Source: Ulva prolifera (lineage: Eukaryota > Chlorophyta > Ulvophyceae > Ulvales > Ulvaceae). Taken from it: a stretch of 64,000 bases of DNA. Positions 22,786 through 37,400 of the stretch are shown piece by piece (position 1 is the stretch's first letter; each line of letters begins with the position of its first letter). Location of the stretch: NCBI GenBank assembly GCA_023078555.1, contig JALAAN010000010.1, positions 1 to 64,000 of the forward strand, written 5' to 3'. The translations under genes were made by a program, and so were the position numbers. The notes under the pieces were generated by a model, which saw only the letters and a program-made list of their open reading frames with translations, was not told where the DNA came from and ran no database searches.

Positions 22786-25700
22786 TTGTTGAAATGGCAG
22801 CGTGCTCCCATGCCACTCATGCAGAAATCTCGCACCTCACAAAAACAGGTTCCCAACCTCACCTTAGGGGCTGAATCTTTGCACATGATGCTCTCTATGT
22901 CAAAGGAATGTGGTGTAGAAGTTTGGAGGCAATCAAGTGATAAGTCAGGGCTAGGGCTGCTATCAATGATGAAATGGCAGCGCGCTCTCCCGCCACTCAT
23001 GCAGAAATCCCGCGCCTCACAAAAACAGGTTCCCAACCTCACGTTAGGGGCTGAATCTTTGCACATGATGCTCTCTTTGTCAAAGGAATGTGGTCTAGAA
23101 ATTTGGAGGCAATCAAGTGATAAGTCAGGGCTAGGGCTGCTATCAATGTTGAAATGGCAGCGTGCTCCCATGCCACTCATGCAAAAATCTCGCGCTTCAC
23201 AAAAACAGGTTCCCAACCTCACGTTAGGGGCTGAATCTTTGCACATGATACTCTCTATGTCACAGGAATGTGGTCTAGAAGTTTGGAGGCAATCAAGTGA
23301 TAAGTCAGGGCTAGGGCTGCTATCAATGTTGAAAAGGCAGCGCGCTCTCCCGCCCCTCATGCAGAAATCCCGCGCCTCACAAAAACAGGTTCCCAACCTC
23401 ACGTTAGGGGCTGAATCTTTGCACATGATACTCTCTATGTCACAGGAATGTGGTCTAGAAGTTTGGAGGCAATCAAGTGATAAGTCAGGGCTAGGGCTGC
23501 CATCAATGTTGAAATGGCAGCGTGCTCCCATGCCACTCATGCAGAAATCCCGCGCCTCACAAAAACATGTTCCCAACATCACGTTAGGGGCTGAATCTTT
23601 GCACATGATGCTCTCTATGTCAAAGGAATGTGGTGTAGAAGTTTGGAGGCAATCAAGTGATAAGTCAGGGCTAGGGCTGCTATCAATGTTGAAATGGAAG
23701 CGCGCTCTCCCGCCACTCATGCAGAAATCTCGCCCTCACAAAAACAGGTTCCCAACCTCACGTTAGGGGCTGAATCTTTGCACATGATGCTCTCTATGTC
23801 AAAGGAATGTGGTCTAGAAGTTTGGAGGCAATCAAGTGATAAGTCAGGGCTAGGGCTGCTATCAATGTTGAAATGGCAGCGTGCTCCCATGCCCCTCATG
23901 CAGAAATCCCGCGCCTCACAAAAACATGTTCCCAACCTCACGTTAGGGGCTGAATCTTTGCACATGATGCTCTCTATGTCAAAGGAATGTGGTGTAGAAG
24001 TTTGGAGGCCATCAAGTGACAAGTCAGGGCAAGGGCTGCTATCAATGTTGAAATGGCAGCGCGCTCTCCCGCCACTCATGCAGAAATCCCGCGCTTCACA
24101 AAAACAGGTTCCCAACCTCACGTTAGGGGCTGAATCTTTGCACATGATACTCTCTATGTCACAGGAATGTGGTCTAGAAGTTTGGAGGCAATCAAGTGAT
24201 AAGTCAGGGCTAGGGCTGCTATCAATGTTGAACAGGCAGCGCGCTCTCCCGCCCCTCATGCAGAAATCCCGCGCCTCACAAAAACAGGTTCCCAACCTCA
24301 CGTTAGGGGCTGAATCTTTGCACATGATACTCTCTATGTCACAGGAATGTGGTCTAGAAGTTTGGAGGCAATCAAGTGATAAGTCAGGGCAAGGGCTCCT
24401 ATCAATGTTGAAATGGCAGCGCGCTCTCCCGCCACTCATGCAGAAATCTCGCCCTCACAAAAACAGGTTCCCAACCTCACGTTAGGGGCTGAATCTTTGC
24501 ACATGATGCTCTCTATGTCAAAGGAATGTGGTCTAGAAGTTTGGAGGCAATCAAGTGACAAGTCAGGGCAAGGGTTGCTATCAATGTTGAAATGGCAGCG
24601 CGCTCTCCCGCCCCTCATGCAGAAATCTCGCCCTCACAAAAACAGGTTCCCAACCTCACGTTCGGGGCTGAATCTTTGCACATGATGCTCTCTATGTCAA
24701 AGGAATGTGGTGTAGAAGTTTGGAGGCAATCAAGTGATAAGTCAGGGCAAGGGTTGCTATCAATGTTGAAAAGGCAGCGCGCTCTCCCGCCCCTCATGCA
24801 GAAATCCCGCGCCTCACAAAAACAGGTTCCCAACCTCACGTTTGGGGCTGAATCTTTGCACATGATACTCTCTATGTCAAAGGAATGTCATGTAGAAGTT
24901 TGGAGGCAATCAAGTGATAAGTCAGGGCTAGGGCTGCTATCAATGTTGAAATGGCAGCACGCTCTCCCGCCACTCATGCAGAAATCTCGCCCTCGCAAAA
25001 ACAGGTTCCCAACCTCACTTTAGGGGCTGAATCTTTGCACATGATGCTATCTATGTCAAATTAATGTGATGTGATGGTTTGGAGGCAATCAAGTGATAAC
25101 TCAGGGCAAGGGTTGCTATCAATGTTGAAATGGCAGCGTGCTCCCATGCCACTCATGCAGAATTCTCGCACCTCACCAAAACAGGTTCCCAACCTCACCT
25201 TAGGGGCTGAATCTTTGCACATGATGCTCTCTATGTCAAAGGAATGTGGTGTAGAAGTTTGGAGGCAATCAAGTGATAAGTCAGGGCTAGGGCTGCTATC
25301 AATGTTGAAATGGCAGCACGCTCTCCCGCCACTCATGCAGAAATCTCGCCCTCGCAAAAACAGGTTCCCAACCTCACGTTAGGGGCTGAATCTTTGCACA
25401 TGATGCTATCTATGTCAAATTAATGTGATGTGAGGGTTTGGAGGCAATCAAGTGATAACTCAGGGCTAGGGCTGCTTTAAATGTTGAAATGGCAGCGTGC
25501 TCCCAAGCCACTCATGCAGAAATCTCGCACCTCACAAAAACAGGTTCCCATCCTCACCTTAGGGGCTGAATCTTTGCACATGATGCTCTCTATGTCAAAG
25601 GAATGTGGTGTAGAAGTTTGGAGGCAATCAAGTGATAAGTCAGGGCTAGGGCTGCTATCAATGTTGAAATGGCAGCACGCTCTCCCGCCACTCATGCAGA

Positions 25701-28700
25701 AATCTCGCCCTCGCAAAAACAGGTTCCCAACCTCACGTTAGGGGCTGAATCTTTGCACATGATGCTATCTATGTCAAATTAATGTGATGTGAGGGTTTGG
25801 AGGCAATCAAGTGATAAGTCAGGGCTAGGGCTGCTATCAATGTTGAAAAGGCAGCGCGCTCTCCCGCCACTCATGCAGAAATCTCGCCCTCACAAAAACA
25901 GGTTCCCAACCTCACGTTAAGGGCTGAATCTTTGCACATGATGCTATCTATGTCAAATTAATGTGATGTGAGGGTTTGGAGGCAATCAAGTGATAACTCA
26001 GGGCTAGGGCTGCTTTAATTGTTGAAATGGCAGCGTGCTCCCATGCCACTCATGCAGAAATCTCGCACCTCACAAAAACAGGTTCCCAACCTCACGTTTG
26101 GGGCTGAATCTTTGCACATGATGCTCTCTATGTCAAAGGAATGTGGTGTAGAAGTTTGGAGGCAATCAAGTGATAAGTCAGGGCTAGGGCTGCTATCAAT
26201 GATGAAATGGCAGCGCGCTCTCCCGCCACTCATGCAGAAATCCCGCGCCTCACAAAAACAGGTTCCCAACCTCACGTTAGGGGCTGAATCTTTGCACATG
26301 ATGCTCTCTTTGTCAAAGGAATGTGGTCTAGAAATTTGGAGGCAATCAAGTGATAAGTCAGGGCTAGGGCTGCTATCAATGTTGAAATGGCAGCGTGCTC
26401 CCATGCCACTCATGCAAAAATCTCGCGCCTCACAAAAACATGTTCCCAACCTCATTTTTGAGGCTGAATCTTTGCACATGATGCTCTCTATGTCACAGGA
26501 ATGTGGTCTAGAAGTTTGGAGGCAATCAAGTGACAAGTCAGGGCAAGGGCTGCTATCAATGTTGAAATGGCAGCGCGCTCTCCCGCCACACATGCAGAAA
26601 TCCCGCGCCTCACAAAAACATGTTCCCAACCTCACGTTAGGGGCTGAATCTTTGCACATGATGCTCTCTATGTCAAAGGAATGTGGTCTAGAAGTTTGGA
26701 GGCAATCAAGTGATAAGTCAGGGCTAGGGCTGCCATCAATGTTGAAATGGCAGCGTGCTCCCATGCCACTCATGCAGAAATCCCGCGCCTCACAAAAACA
26801 TGTTCACAACATCACGTTAGGGGCTGAATCTTTGCACATGATGCTCTCTATGTCAAAGGAATGTGGTCTAGAAGTTTGGAGGCAATCAAGTGATAAGTCA
26901 GGGCTAGGGCTGCTATCAATGTTGAAATGGCAGCGTGCTCCCATGCCCCTCATGCAGAAATCTCGCCCTCACAAAAACAGGTTCCCAACCTCACGTTCGG
27001 GGCTGAATCTTTGCACATGATGCTCTCTATGTCAAAGGAATGTGGTGTAGAAGTTTGGAGGCAATCAAGTGATAAGTCAGGGCTAGGGCTGCTATCAATG
27101 TTGAAATGGCAGCGCGCTCCCATGCCCCTCATGCAGAAATCCCGCGCCTCACAAAAACATGTTCCCAACCTCACGTTAGGGGCTGAATCTTTGCACATGA
27201 TGCTCTCTATGTCAAAGGAATGTGGTGTAGAAGTTTGGAGGCAATCAAGTGATAAGTCAGGGCTAGGGCTGCCATCAATGTTGAAATGGAAGCGCGCTCT
27301 CCCGCCACTCATGCAGAAATCCCGCGCCTCACAAAAACAGGTTCCCAACCTCACGTTAGGGGCTGAATCTTTGCACATGATACTCTCTATGTCACAGGAA
27401 TGTGGTCTAGAAGTTTGGAGGCAATCAAGTGATAAGTCAGGGCAAGGGCTCCTATCAATGTTGAAATGGCAGCGCGCTCTCCCGCCACTCATGCAGAAAT
27501 CTCGCCCTCACAAAAACAGGTTCCCAACCTCACGTTAGGGGCTGAATCTTTGCACATGATGCTCTCTATGTCAAAGGAATGTGGTCTAGAAGTTTGGAGG
27601 CAATCAAGTGACAAGTCAGGGCTAGGGCTGCTTTAATTGTTGAAATGGCAGCGTGCTCCCATGCCACTCATGCAGAAATCTCGCACCTCACAAAAACAGG
27701 TTCCCAACCTCACGTTAGGGGCTGAATCTTTGCACATGATGCTCTCTATGTCAAAGGAATGTGGTGTAGAAGTTTGGAGGCAATCAAGTGATAAGTCAGG
27801 GCTAGGGCTGCCATCAATGTTGAAATGGAAGCGCGCTCTCCCGCCACTCATGCAGAAATCCCGCGCCTCACAAAAACAGGTTCCCAACCTCACGTTTGGG
27901 GCTGAATCTTTGCACATGATACTCTCTATGTCAAAGGAATGTCATGTAGAAGTTTGGAGGCAATCAAGTGATAAGTCAGGGCTAGGGCTGCTATCAATGT
28001 TGAAATGGCAGCACGCTCTCCCGCCACTCATGCAGAAATCTCGCCCTCGCAAAAACAGGTTCCCAACCTCACGTTCGGGGCTGAATCTTTGCACATGATG
28101 CTCTCTATGTCAAAGGAATGTGGTGTAGAAGTTTGGAGGCAATCAAGTGATAAGTCAGGGCAAGGGTTGCTATCAATGTTGAAAAGGCAGCGCGCTCTCC
28201 CGCCCCTCATGCAGAAATCCCGCGCCTCACAAAAACAGGTTCCCAACCTCACGTTTGGGGCTGAATCTTTGCACATGATACTCTCTATGTCAAAGGAATG
28301 TTATGTAGAAGTTTGGAGGCAATCAAGTGATAAGTCAGGGCTAGGGCTGCTATCAATGTTGAAATGGCAGCACGCTCTCCCGCCACTCATGCAGAAATCT
28401 CGCCCTCGCAAAAACAGGTTCCCAACCTCACTTTAGGGGCTGAATCTTTGCACATGATGCTATCTATGTCAAATTAATGTGATGTGATGGTTTGGAGGCA
28501 ATCAAGTGATAACTCAGGGCAAGGGTTGCTATCAATGTTGAAATGGCAGCGTGCTCCCATGCCACTCATGCAGAATTCTCGCACCTCACCAAAACAGGTT
28601 CCCAACCTCACCTTAGGGGCTGAATCTTTGCACATGATGCTCTCTATGTCAAAGGAATGTGGTGTAGAAGTTTGGAGGCAATCAAGTGATAAGTCAGGGC

Positions 28701-31408
28701 TAGGGCTGCTATCAATGTTGAAATGGCAGCACGCTCTCCCGCCACTCATGCAGAAATCTCGCCCTCGCAAAAACAGGTTCCCAACCTCACGTTAGGGGCT
28801 GAATCTTTGCACATGATGCTATCTATGTCAAATTAATGTGATGTGAGGGTTTGGAGGCAATCAAGTGATAACTCAGGGCTAGGGCTGCTTTAAATGTTGA
28901 AATGGCAGCGTGCTCCCAAGCCACTCATGCAGAAATCTCGCACCTCACAAAAACAGGTTCCCATCCTCACCTTAGGGGCTGAATCTTTGCACATGATGCT
29001 CTCTATGTCAAAGGAATGTGGTGTAGAAGTTTGGAGGCAATCAAGTGATAAGTCAGGGCTAGGGCTGCTATCAATGTTGAAATGGCAGCACGCTCTCCCG
29101 CCACTCATGCAGAAATCTCGCCCTCGCAAAAACAGGTTCCCAACCTCACGTTAGGGGCTGAATCTTTGCACATGATGCTATCTATGTCAAATTAATGTGA
29201 TGTGAGGGTTTGGAGGCAATCAAGTGATAAGTCAGGGCTAGGGCTGCTATCAATGTTGAAAAGGCAGCGCGCTCTCCCGCCACTCATGCAGAAATCTCGC
29301 CCTCACAAAAACAGGTTCCCAACCTCACGTTAAGGGCTGAATCTTTGCACATGATGCTATCTATGTCAAATTAATGTGATGTGAGGGTTTGGAGGCAATC
29401 AAGTGATAACTCAGGGCTAGGGCTGCTTTAATTGTTGAAATGGCAGCGTGCTCCCATGCCACTCATGCAGAAATCTCGCACCTCACAAAAACAGGTTCCC
29501 AACCTCACCTTAGGGGCTGAATCTTTGCACATGATGCTCTCTATGTCAAAGGAATGTGGTGTAGAAGTTTGGAGGCAATCAAGTGATAAGTCAGGGCTAG
29601 GGCTGCTATCAATGATGAAATGGCAGCGCGCTCTCCCGCCACTCATGCAGAAATCCCGCGCCTCACAAAAACAGGTTCCCAACCTCACGTTAGGGGCTGA
29701 ATCTTTGCACATGATGCTCTCTTTGTCAAAGGAATGTGGTCTAGAAATTTGGAGGCAATCAAGTGATAAGTCAGGGCTAGGGCTGCTATCAATGTTGAAA
29801 TGGCAGCGTGCTCCCATGCCACTCATGCAAAAATCTCGCGCCTCACAAAAACATGTTCCCAACCTCATTTTTGAGGCTGAATCTTTGCACATGATGCTCT
29901 CTATGTCACAGGAATGTGGTCTAGAAGTTTGGAGGCAATCAAGTGACAAGTCAGGGCAAGGGCTGCTATCAATGTTGAAATGGCAGCGCGCTCTCCCGCC
30001 ACACATGCAGAAATCCCGCGCCTCACAAAAACATGTTCCCAACCTCACGTTAGGGGCTGAATCTTTGCACATGATGCTCTCTATGTCAAAGGAATGTGGT
30101 CTAGAAGTTTGGAGGCAATCAAGTGATAAGTCAGGGCTAGGGCTGCCATCAATGTTGAAATGGCAGCGTGCTCCCATGCCACTCATGCAGAAATCCCGCG
30201 CCTCACAAAAACATGTTCACAACATCACGTTAGGGGCTGAATCTTTGCACATGATGCTCTCTATGTCAAAGGAATGTGGTCTAGAAGTTTGGAGGCAATC
30301 AAGTGATAAGTCAGGGCTAGGGCTGCTATCAATGTTGAAATGGCAGCGTGCTCCCATGCCCCTCATGCAGAAATCTCGCCCTCACAAAAACAGGTTCCCA
30401 ACCTCACGTTCGGGGCTGAATCTTTGCACATGATGCTCTCTATGTCAAAGGAATGTGGTGTAGAAGTTTGGAGGCAATCAAGTGATAAGTCAGGGCTAGG
30501 GCTGCTATCAATGTTGAAATGGCAGCGCGCTCCCATGCCCCTCATGCAGAAATCCCGCGCCTCACAAAAACATGTTCCCAACCTCACGTTAGGGGCTGAA
30601 TCTTTGCACATGATGCTCTCTATGTCAAAGGAATGTGGTGTAGAAGTTTGGAGGCAATCAAGTGATAAGTCAGGGCTAGGGCTGCCATCAATGTTGAAAT
30701 GGCAGCGTGCTCCCATGCCACTCATGCAGAAATCCCGCGCCTCACAAAAACAGGTTCCCAACATCACGTTAGGGGCTGAATCTTTGCACATGATGCTCTC
30801 TATGTCAAAGGAATGTGGTCTAGAAGTTTGGAGGCAATCAAGTGATAAGTCAGGGCTAGGGCTGCTATCAATGTTGAAATGGCAGCGTGCTCCCATGCCC
30901 CTCATGCAGAAATCTCGCCCTCACAAAAACAGGTTCCCAACCTCACGTTCGGGGCTGAATCTTTGCACATGATGCTCTCTATGTCAAAGGAATGTGGTCT
31001 AGAAGTTTGGAGGCAATCAAGTGACAAGTCAGGGCAAGGGCTGCTATCAATGTTGAAATGGCAGCGCGCTCTCCCGCCACTCATGCAGAAATCCCGCGCT
31101 TCACAAAAACAGGTTCCCAACCTCACGTTAGGGGCTGAATCTTTGCACATGATACTCTCTATGTCACAGGAATGTGGTCTAGAAGTTTGGAGGCAATCAA
31201 GTGATAAGTCAGGGCAAGGGCTCCTATCAATGTTGAAATGGCAGCGCGCTCTCCCGCCACTCATGCAGAAATCTCGCCCTCACAAAAACAGGTTCCCAAC
31301 CTCACGTTAAGGGCTGAATCTTTGCACATGATGCTATCTATGTCAAATTAATGTGATGTGAGGGTTTGGAGGCAATCAAGTGATAACTCAGGGCTAGGGC
31401 TGCTTTAA
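22786..31408 (+). repeat. 8,623-bp super-repeat (48 monomers), copy 1
   Basis: m1 starts at 22786, 26019, 27637, 29432 and 31409 give block lengths 3,233, 1,618, 1,795 and 1,977 bp. The same series follows from 31409. Lengths correspond from 22786, but close sequence identity to the next copy starts only near 23.83 kb, because monomers around 23166-23800 are of other types. An embedded 3,413-bp duplication links about 24.6-27.3 kb with 28.0-30.7 kb. Confidence 0.85.
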
Positions 31409-34400
31409 ATGTTGAAATGGCAGCGTGCTCCCATGCCACTCATGCAGAAATCTCGCACCTCACAAAAACAGGTTCCCAACCTCACCTTAGGGGCTGAATC
31501 TTTGCACATGATGCTCTCTATGTCAAAGGAATGTGGTGTAGAAGTTTGGAGGCAATCAAGTGATAAGTCAGGGCTAGGGCTGCTATCAATGATGAAATGG
31601 CAGCGCGCTCTCCCGCCACTCATGCAGAAATCCCGCGCCTCACAAAAACAGGTTCCCAACCTCACGTTAGGGGCTGAATCTTTGCACATGATGCTCTCTT
31701 TGTCAAAGGAATGTGGTCTAGAAATTTGGAGGCAATCAAGTGATAAGTCAGGGCTAGGGCTGCTATCAATGTTGAAATGGCAGCGTGCTCCCATGCCACT
31801 CATGCAAAAATCTCGCGCCTCACAAAAACATGTTCCCAACCTCATTTTTGAGGCTGAATCTTTGCACATGATGCTCTCTATGTCACAGGAATGTGGTCTA
31901 GAAGTTTGGAGGCAATCAAGTGACAAGTCAGGGCAAGGGCTGCTATCAATGTTGAAATGGCAGCGCGCTCTTCCGCCACACATGCAGGAATCCCGCGCCT
32001 CACAAAAACATGTTCCCAACCTCACGTTAGGGGCTGAATCTTTGCACATGATGCTCTCTATGTCAAAGGAATGTGGTCTAGAAGTTTGGAGGCAATCAAG
32101 TGATAAGTCAGGGCTAGGGCTGCCATCAATGTTGAAATGGCAGCGTGCTCCCATGCCACTCATGCAGAAATCCCGCGCCTCACAAAAACATGTTCACAAC
32201 ATCACGTTAGGGGCTGAATCTTTGCACATGATGCTCTCTATGTCAAAGGAATGTGGTCTAGAAGTTTGGAGGCAATCAAGTGATAAGTCAGGGCTAGGGC
32301 TGCTATCAATGTTGAAATGGCAGCGTGCTCCCATGCCCCTCATGCAGAAATCTCGCCCTCACAAAAACAGGTTCCCAACCTCACGTTCGGGGCTGAATCT
32401 TTGCACATGATGCTCTCTATGTCAAAGGAATGTGGTGTAGAAATTTGGAGGCAATCAAGTGATAAGTCAGGGCTAGGGCTGCTATCAATGTTGAAATGGC
32501 AGCGTGCTCCTATGCCCCTCATGCAGAAATCCCGCGCCTCACAAAAACATGTTCCCAACCTCACGTTAGGGGCTGAATCTTTGCACATGATGCTCTCTAT
32601 GTCAAAGGAATGTGGTGTAGAAGTTTGGAGGCCATCAAGTGACAAGTCAGGGCAAGGGCTGCTATCAATGTTGAAATGGCAGCGCGCTCTCCCGCCACTC
32701 ATGCAGAAATCCCGCGCTTCACAAAAACAGGTTCCCAACCTCACGTTAGGGGCTGAATCTTTGCACATGATACTCTCTATGTCACAGGAATGTGGTCTAG
32801 AAGTTTGGAGGCAATCAAGTGATAAGTCAGGGCTAGGGCTGCTATCAATGTTGAAAAGGCAGCGCGCTCTCCCGCCCCTCATGCAGAAATCCCGCGCCTC
32901 ACAAAAACAGGTTCCCAACCTCACGTTAGGGGCTGAATCTTTGCACATGATACTCTCTATGTCACAGGAATGTGGTCTAGAAGTTTGGAGGCAATCAAGT
33001 GATAAGTCAGGGCAAGGGCTCCTATCAATGTTGAAATGGCAGCGCGCTCTCCCGCCACTCATGCAGAAATCTCGCCCTCACAAAAACAGGTTCCCAACCT
33101 CACGTTAGGGGCTGAATCTTTGCACATGATGCTCTCTATGTCAAAGGAATGTGGTCTAGAAGTTTGGAGGCAATCAAGTGACAAGTCAGGGCAAGGGTTG
33201 CTATCAATGTTGAAATGGCAGCGCGCTCTCCCGCCCCTCATGCAGAAATCTCGCCCTCACAAAAACAGGTTCCCAACCTCACGTTCGGGGCTGAATCTTT
33301 GCACATGATGCTCTCTATGTCAAAGGAATGTGGTGTAGAAGTTTGGAGGCAATCAAGTGATAAGTCAGGGCAAGGGTTGCTATCAATGTTGAAAAGGCAG
33401 CGCGCTCTCCCGCCCCTCATGCAGAAATCCCGCGCCTCACAAAAACAGGTTCCCAACCTCACGTTTGGGGCTGAATCTTTGCACATGATACTCTCTATGT
33501 CAAAGGAATGTCATGTAGAAGTTTGGAGGCAATCAAGTGATAAGTCAGGGCTAGGGCTGCTATCAATGTTGAAATGGCAGCACGCTCTCCCGCCACTCAT
33601 GCAGAAATCTCGCCCTCGCAAAAACAGGTTCCCAACCTCACTTTAGGGGCTGAATCTTTGCACATGATGCTATCTATGTCAAATTAATGTGATGTGATGG
33701 TTTGGAGGCAATCAAGTGATAACTCAGGGCAAGGGTTGCTATCAATGTTGAAATGGCAGCGTGCTCCCATGCCACTCATGCAGAATTCTCGCACCTCACC
33801 AAAACAGGTTCCCAACCTCACCTTAGGGGCTGAATCTTTGCACATGATGCTCTCTATGTCAAAGGAATGTGGTGTAGAAGTTTGGAGGCAATCAAGTGAT
33901 AAGTCAGGGCTAGGGCTGCTATCAATGTTGAAATGGCAGCACGCTCTCCCGCCACTCATGCAGAAATCTCGCCCTCGCAAAAACAGGTTCCCAACCTCAC
34001 GTTAGGGGCTGAATCTTTGCACATGATGCTATCTATGTCAAATTAATGTGATGTGAGGGTTTGGAGGCAATCAAGTGATAACTCAGGGCTAGGGCTGCTT
34101 TAAATGTTGAAATGGCAGCGTGCTCCCAAGCCACTCATGCAGAAATCTCGCACCTCACAAAAACAGGTTCCCATCCTCACCTTAGGGGCTGAATCTTTGC
34201 ACATGATGCTCTCTATGTCAAAGGAATGTGGTGTAGAAGTTTGGAGGCAATCAAGTGATAAGTCAGGGCTAGGGCTGCTATCAATGTTGAAATGGCAGCA
34301 CGCTCTCCCGCCACTCATGCAGAAATCTCGCCCTCGCAAAAACAGGTTCCCAACCTCACGTTAGGGGCTGAATCTTTGCACATGATGCTATCTATGTCAA

Positions 34401-37400
34401 ATTAATGTGATGTGAGGGTTTGGAGGCAATCAAGTGATAAGTCAGGGCTAGGGCTGCTATCAATGTTGAAAAGGCAGCGCGCTCTCCCGCCACTCATGCA
34501 GAAATCTCGCCCTCACAAAAACAGGTTCCCAACCTCACGTTAAGGGCTGAATCTTTGCACATGATGCTATCTATGTCAAATTAATGTGATGTGAGGGTTT
34601 GGAGGCAATCAAGTGATAACTCAGGGCTAGGGCTGCTTTAATTGTTGAAATGGCAGCGTGCTCCCATGCCACTCATGCAGAAATCTCGCACCTCACAAAA
34701 ACAGGTTCCCAACCTCACGTTTGGGGCTGAATCTTTGCACATGATGCTCTCTATGTCAAAGGAATGTGGTGTAGAAGTTTGGAGGCAATCAAGTGATAAG
34801 TCAGGGCTAGGGCTGCTATCAATGATGAAATGGCAGCGCGCTCTCCCGCCACTCATGCAGAAATCCCGCGCCTCACAAAAACAGGTTCCCAACCTCACGT
34901 TAGGGGCTGAATCTTTGCACATGATGCTCTCTTTGTCAAAGGAATGTGGTCTAGAAATTTGGAGGCAATCAAGTGATAAGTCAGGGCTAGGGCTGCTATC
35001 AATGTTGAAATGGCAGCGTGCTCCCATGCCACTCATGCAAAAATCTCGCGCCTCACAAAAACATGTTCCCAACCTCATTTTTGAGGCTGAATCTTTGCAC
35101 ATGATGCTCTCTATGTCACAGGAATGTGGTCTAGAAGTTTGGAGGCAATCAAGTGACAAGTCAGGGCAAGGGCTGCTATCAATGTTGAAATGGCAGCGCG
35201 CTCTCCCGCCACACATGCAGAAATCCCGCGCCTCACAAAAACATGTTCCCAACCTCACGTTAGGGGCTGAATCTTTGCACATGATGCTCTCTATGTCAAA
35301 GGAATGTGGTCTAGAAGTTTGGAGGCAATCAAGTGATAAGTCAGGGCTAGGGCTGCCATCAATGTTGAAATGGCAGCGTGCTCCCATGCCACTCATGCAG
35401 AAATCCCGCGCCTCACAAAAACATGTTCACAACATCACGTTAGGGGCTGAATCTTTGCACATGATGCTCTCTATGTCAAAGGAATGTGGTCTAGAAGTTT
35501 GGAGGCAATCAAGTGATAAGTCAGGGCTAGGGCTGCTATCAATGTTGAAATGGCAGCGTGCTCCCATGCCCCTCATGCAGAAATCTCGCCCTCACAAAAA
35601 CAGGTTCCCAACCTCACGTTCGGGGCTGAATCTTTGCACATGATGCTCTCTATGTCAAAGGAATGTGGTGTAGAAGTTTGGAGGCAATCAAGTGATAAGT
35701 CAGGGCTAGGGCTGCTATCAATGTTGAAATGGCAGCGCGCTCCCATGCCCCTCATGCAGAAATCCCGCGCCTCACAAAAACATGTTCCCAACCTCACGTT
35801 AGGGGCTGAATCTTTGCACATGATGCTCTCTATGTCAAAGGAATGTGGTGTAGAAGTTTGGAGGCAATCAAGTGATAAGTCAGGGCTAGGGCTGCCATCA
35901 ATGTTGAAATGGAAGCGCGCTCTCCCGCCACTCATGCAGAAATCCCGCGCCTCACAAAAACAGGTTCCCAACCTCACGTTAGGGGCTGAATCTTTGCACA
36001 TGATACTCTCTATGTCACAGGAATGTGGTCTAGAAGTTTGGAGGCAATCAAGTGATAAGTCAGGGCAAGGGCTCCTATCAATGTTGAAATGGCAGCGCGC
36101 TCTCCCGCCACTCATGCAGAAATCTCGCCCTCACAAAAACAGGTTCCCAACCTCACGTTAGGGGCTGAATCTTTGCACATGATGCTCTCTATGTCAAAGG
36201 AATGTGGTCTAGAAGTTTGGAGGCAATCAAGTGACAAGTCAGGGCTAGGGCTGCTTTAATTGTTGAAATGGCAGCGTGCTCCCATGCCACTCATGCAGAA
36301 ATCTCGCACCTCACAAAAACAGGTTCCCAACCTCACGTTAGGGGCTGAATCTTTGCACATGATGCTCTCTATGTCAAAGGAATGTGGTGTAGAAGTTTGG
36401 AGGCAATCAAGTGATAAGTCAGGGCTAGGGCTGCCATCAATGTTGAAATGGAAGCGCGCTCTCCCGCCACTCATGCAGAAATCCCGCGCCTCACAAAAAC
36501 AGGTTCCCAACCTCACGTTTGGGGCTGAATCTTTGCACATGATACTCTCTATGTCAAAGGAATGTCATGTAGAAGTTTGGAGGCAATCAAGTGATAAGTC
36601 AGGGCTAGGGCTGCTATCAATGTTGAAATGGCAGCACGCTCTCCCGCCACTCATGCAGAAATCTCGCCCTCGCAAAAACAGGTTCCCAACCTCACGTTCG
36701 GGGCTGAATCTTTGCACATGATGCTCTCTATGTCAAAGGAATGTGGTGTAGAAGTTTGGAGGCAATCAAGTGATAAGTCAGGGCAAGGGTTGCTATCAAT
36801 GTTGAAAAGGCAGCGCGCTCTCCCGCCCCTCATGCAGAAATCCCGCGCCTCACAAAAACAGGTTCCCAACCTCACGTTTGGGGCTGAATCTTTGCACATG
36901 ATACTCTCTATGTCAAAGGAATGTCATGTAGAAGTTTGGAGGCAATCAAGTGATAAGTCAGGGCTAGGGCTGCTATCAATGTTGAAATGGCAGCACGCTC
37001 TCCCGCCACTCATGCAGAAATCTCGCCCTCGCAAAAACAGGTTCCCAACCTCACTTTAGGGGCTGAATCTTTGCACATGATGCTATCTATGTCAAATTAA
37101 TGTGATGTGATGGTTTGGAGGCAATCAAGTGATAACTCAGGGCAAGGGTTGCTATCAATGTTGAAATGGCAGCGTGCTCCCATGCCACTCATGCAGAATT
37201 CTCGCACCTCACCAAAACAGGTTCCCAACCTCACCTTAGGGGCTGAATCTTTGCACATGATGCTCTCTATGTCAAAGGAATGTGGTGTAGAAGTTTGGAG
37301 GCAATCAAGTGATAAGTCAGGGCTAGGGCTGCTATCAATGTTGAAATGGCAGCACGCTCTCCCGCCACTCATGCAGAAATCTCGCCCTCGCAAAAACAGG

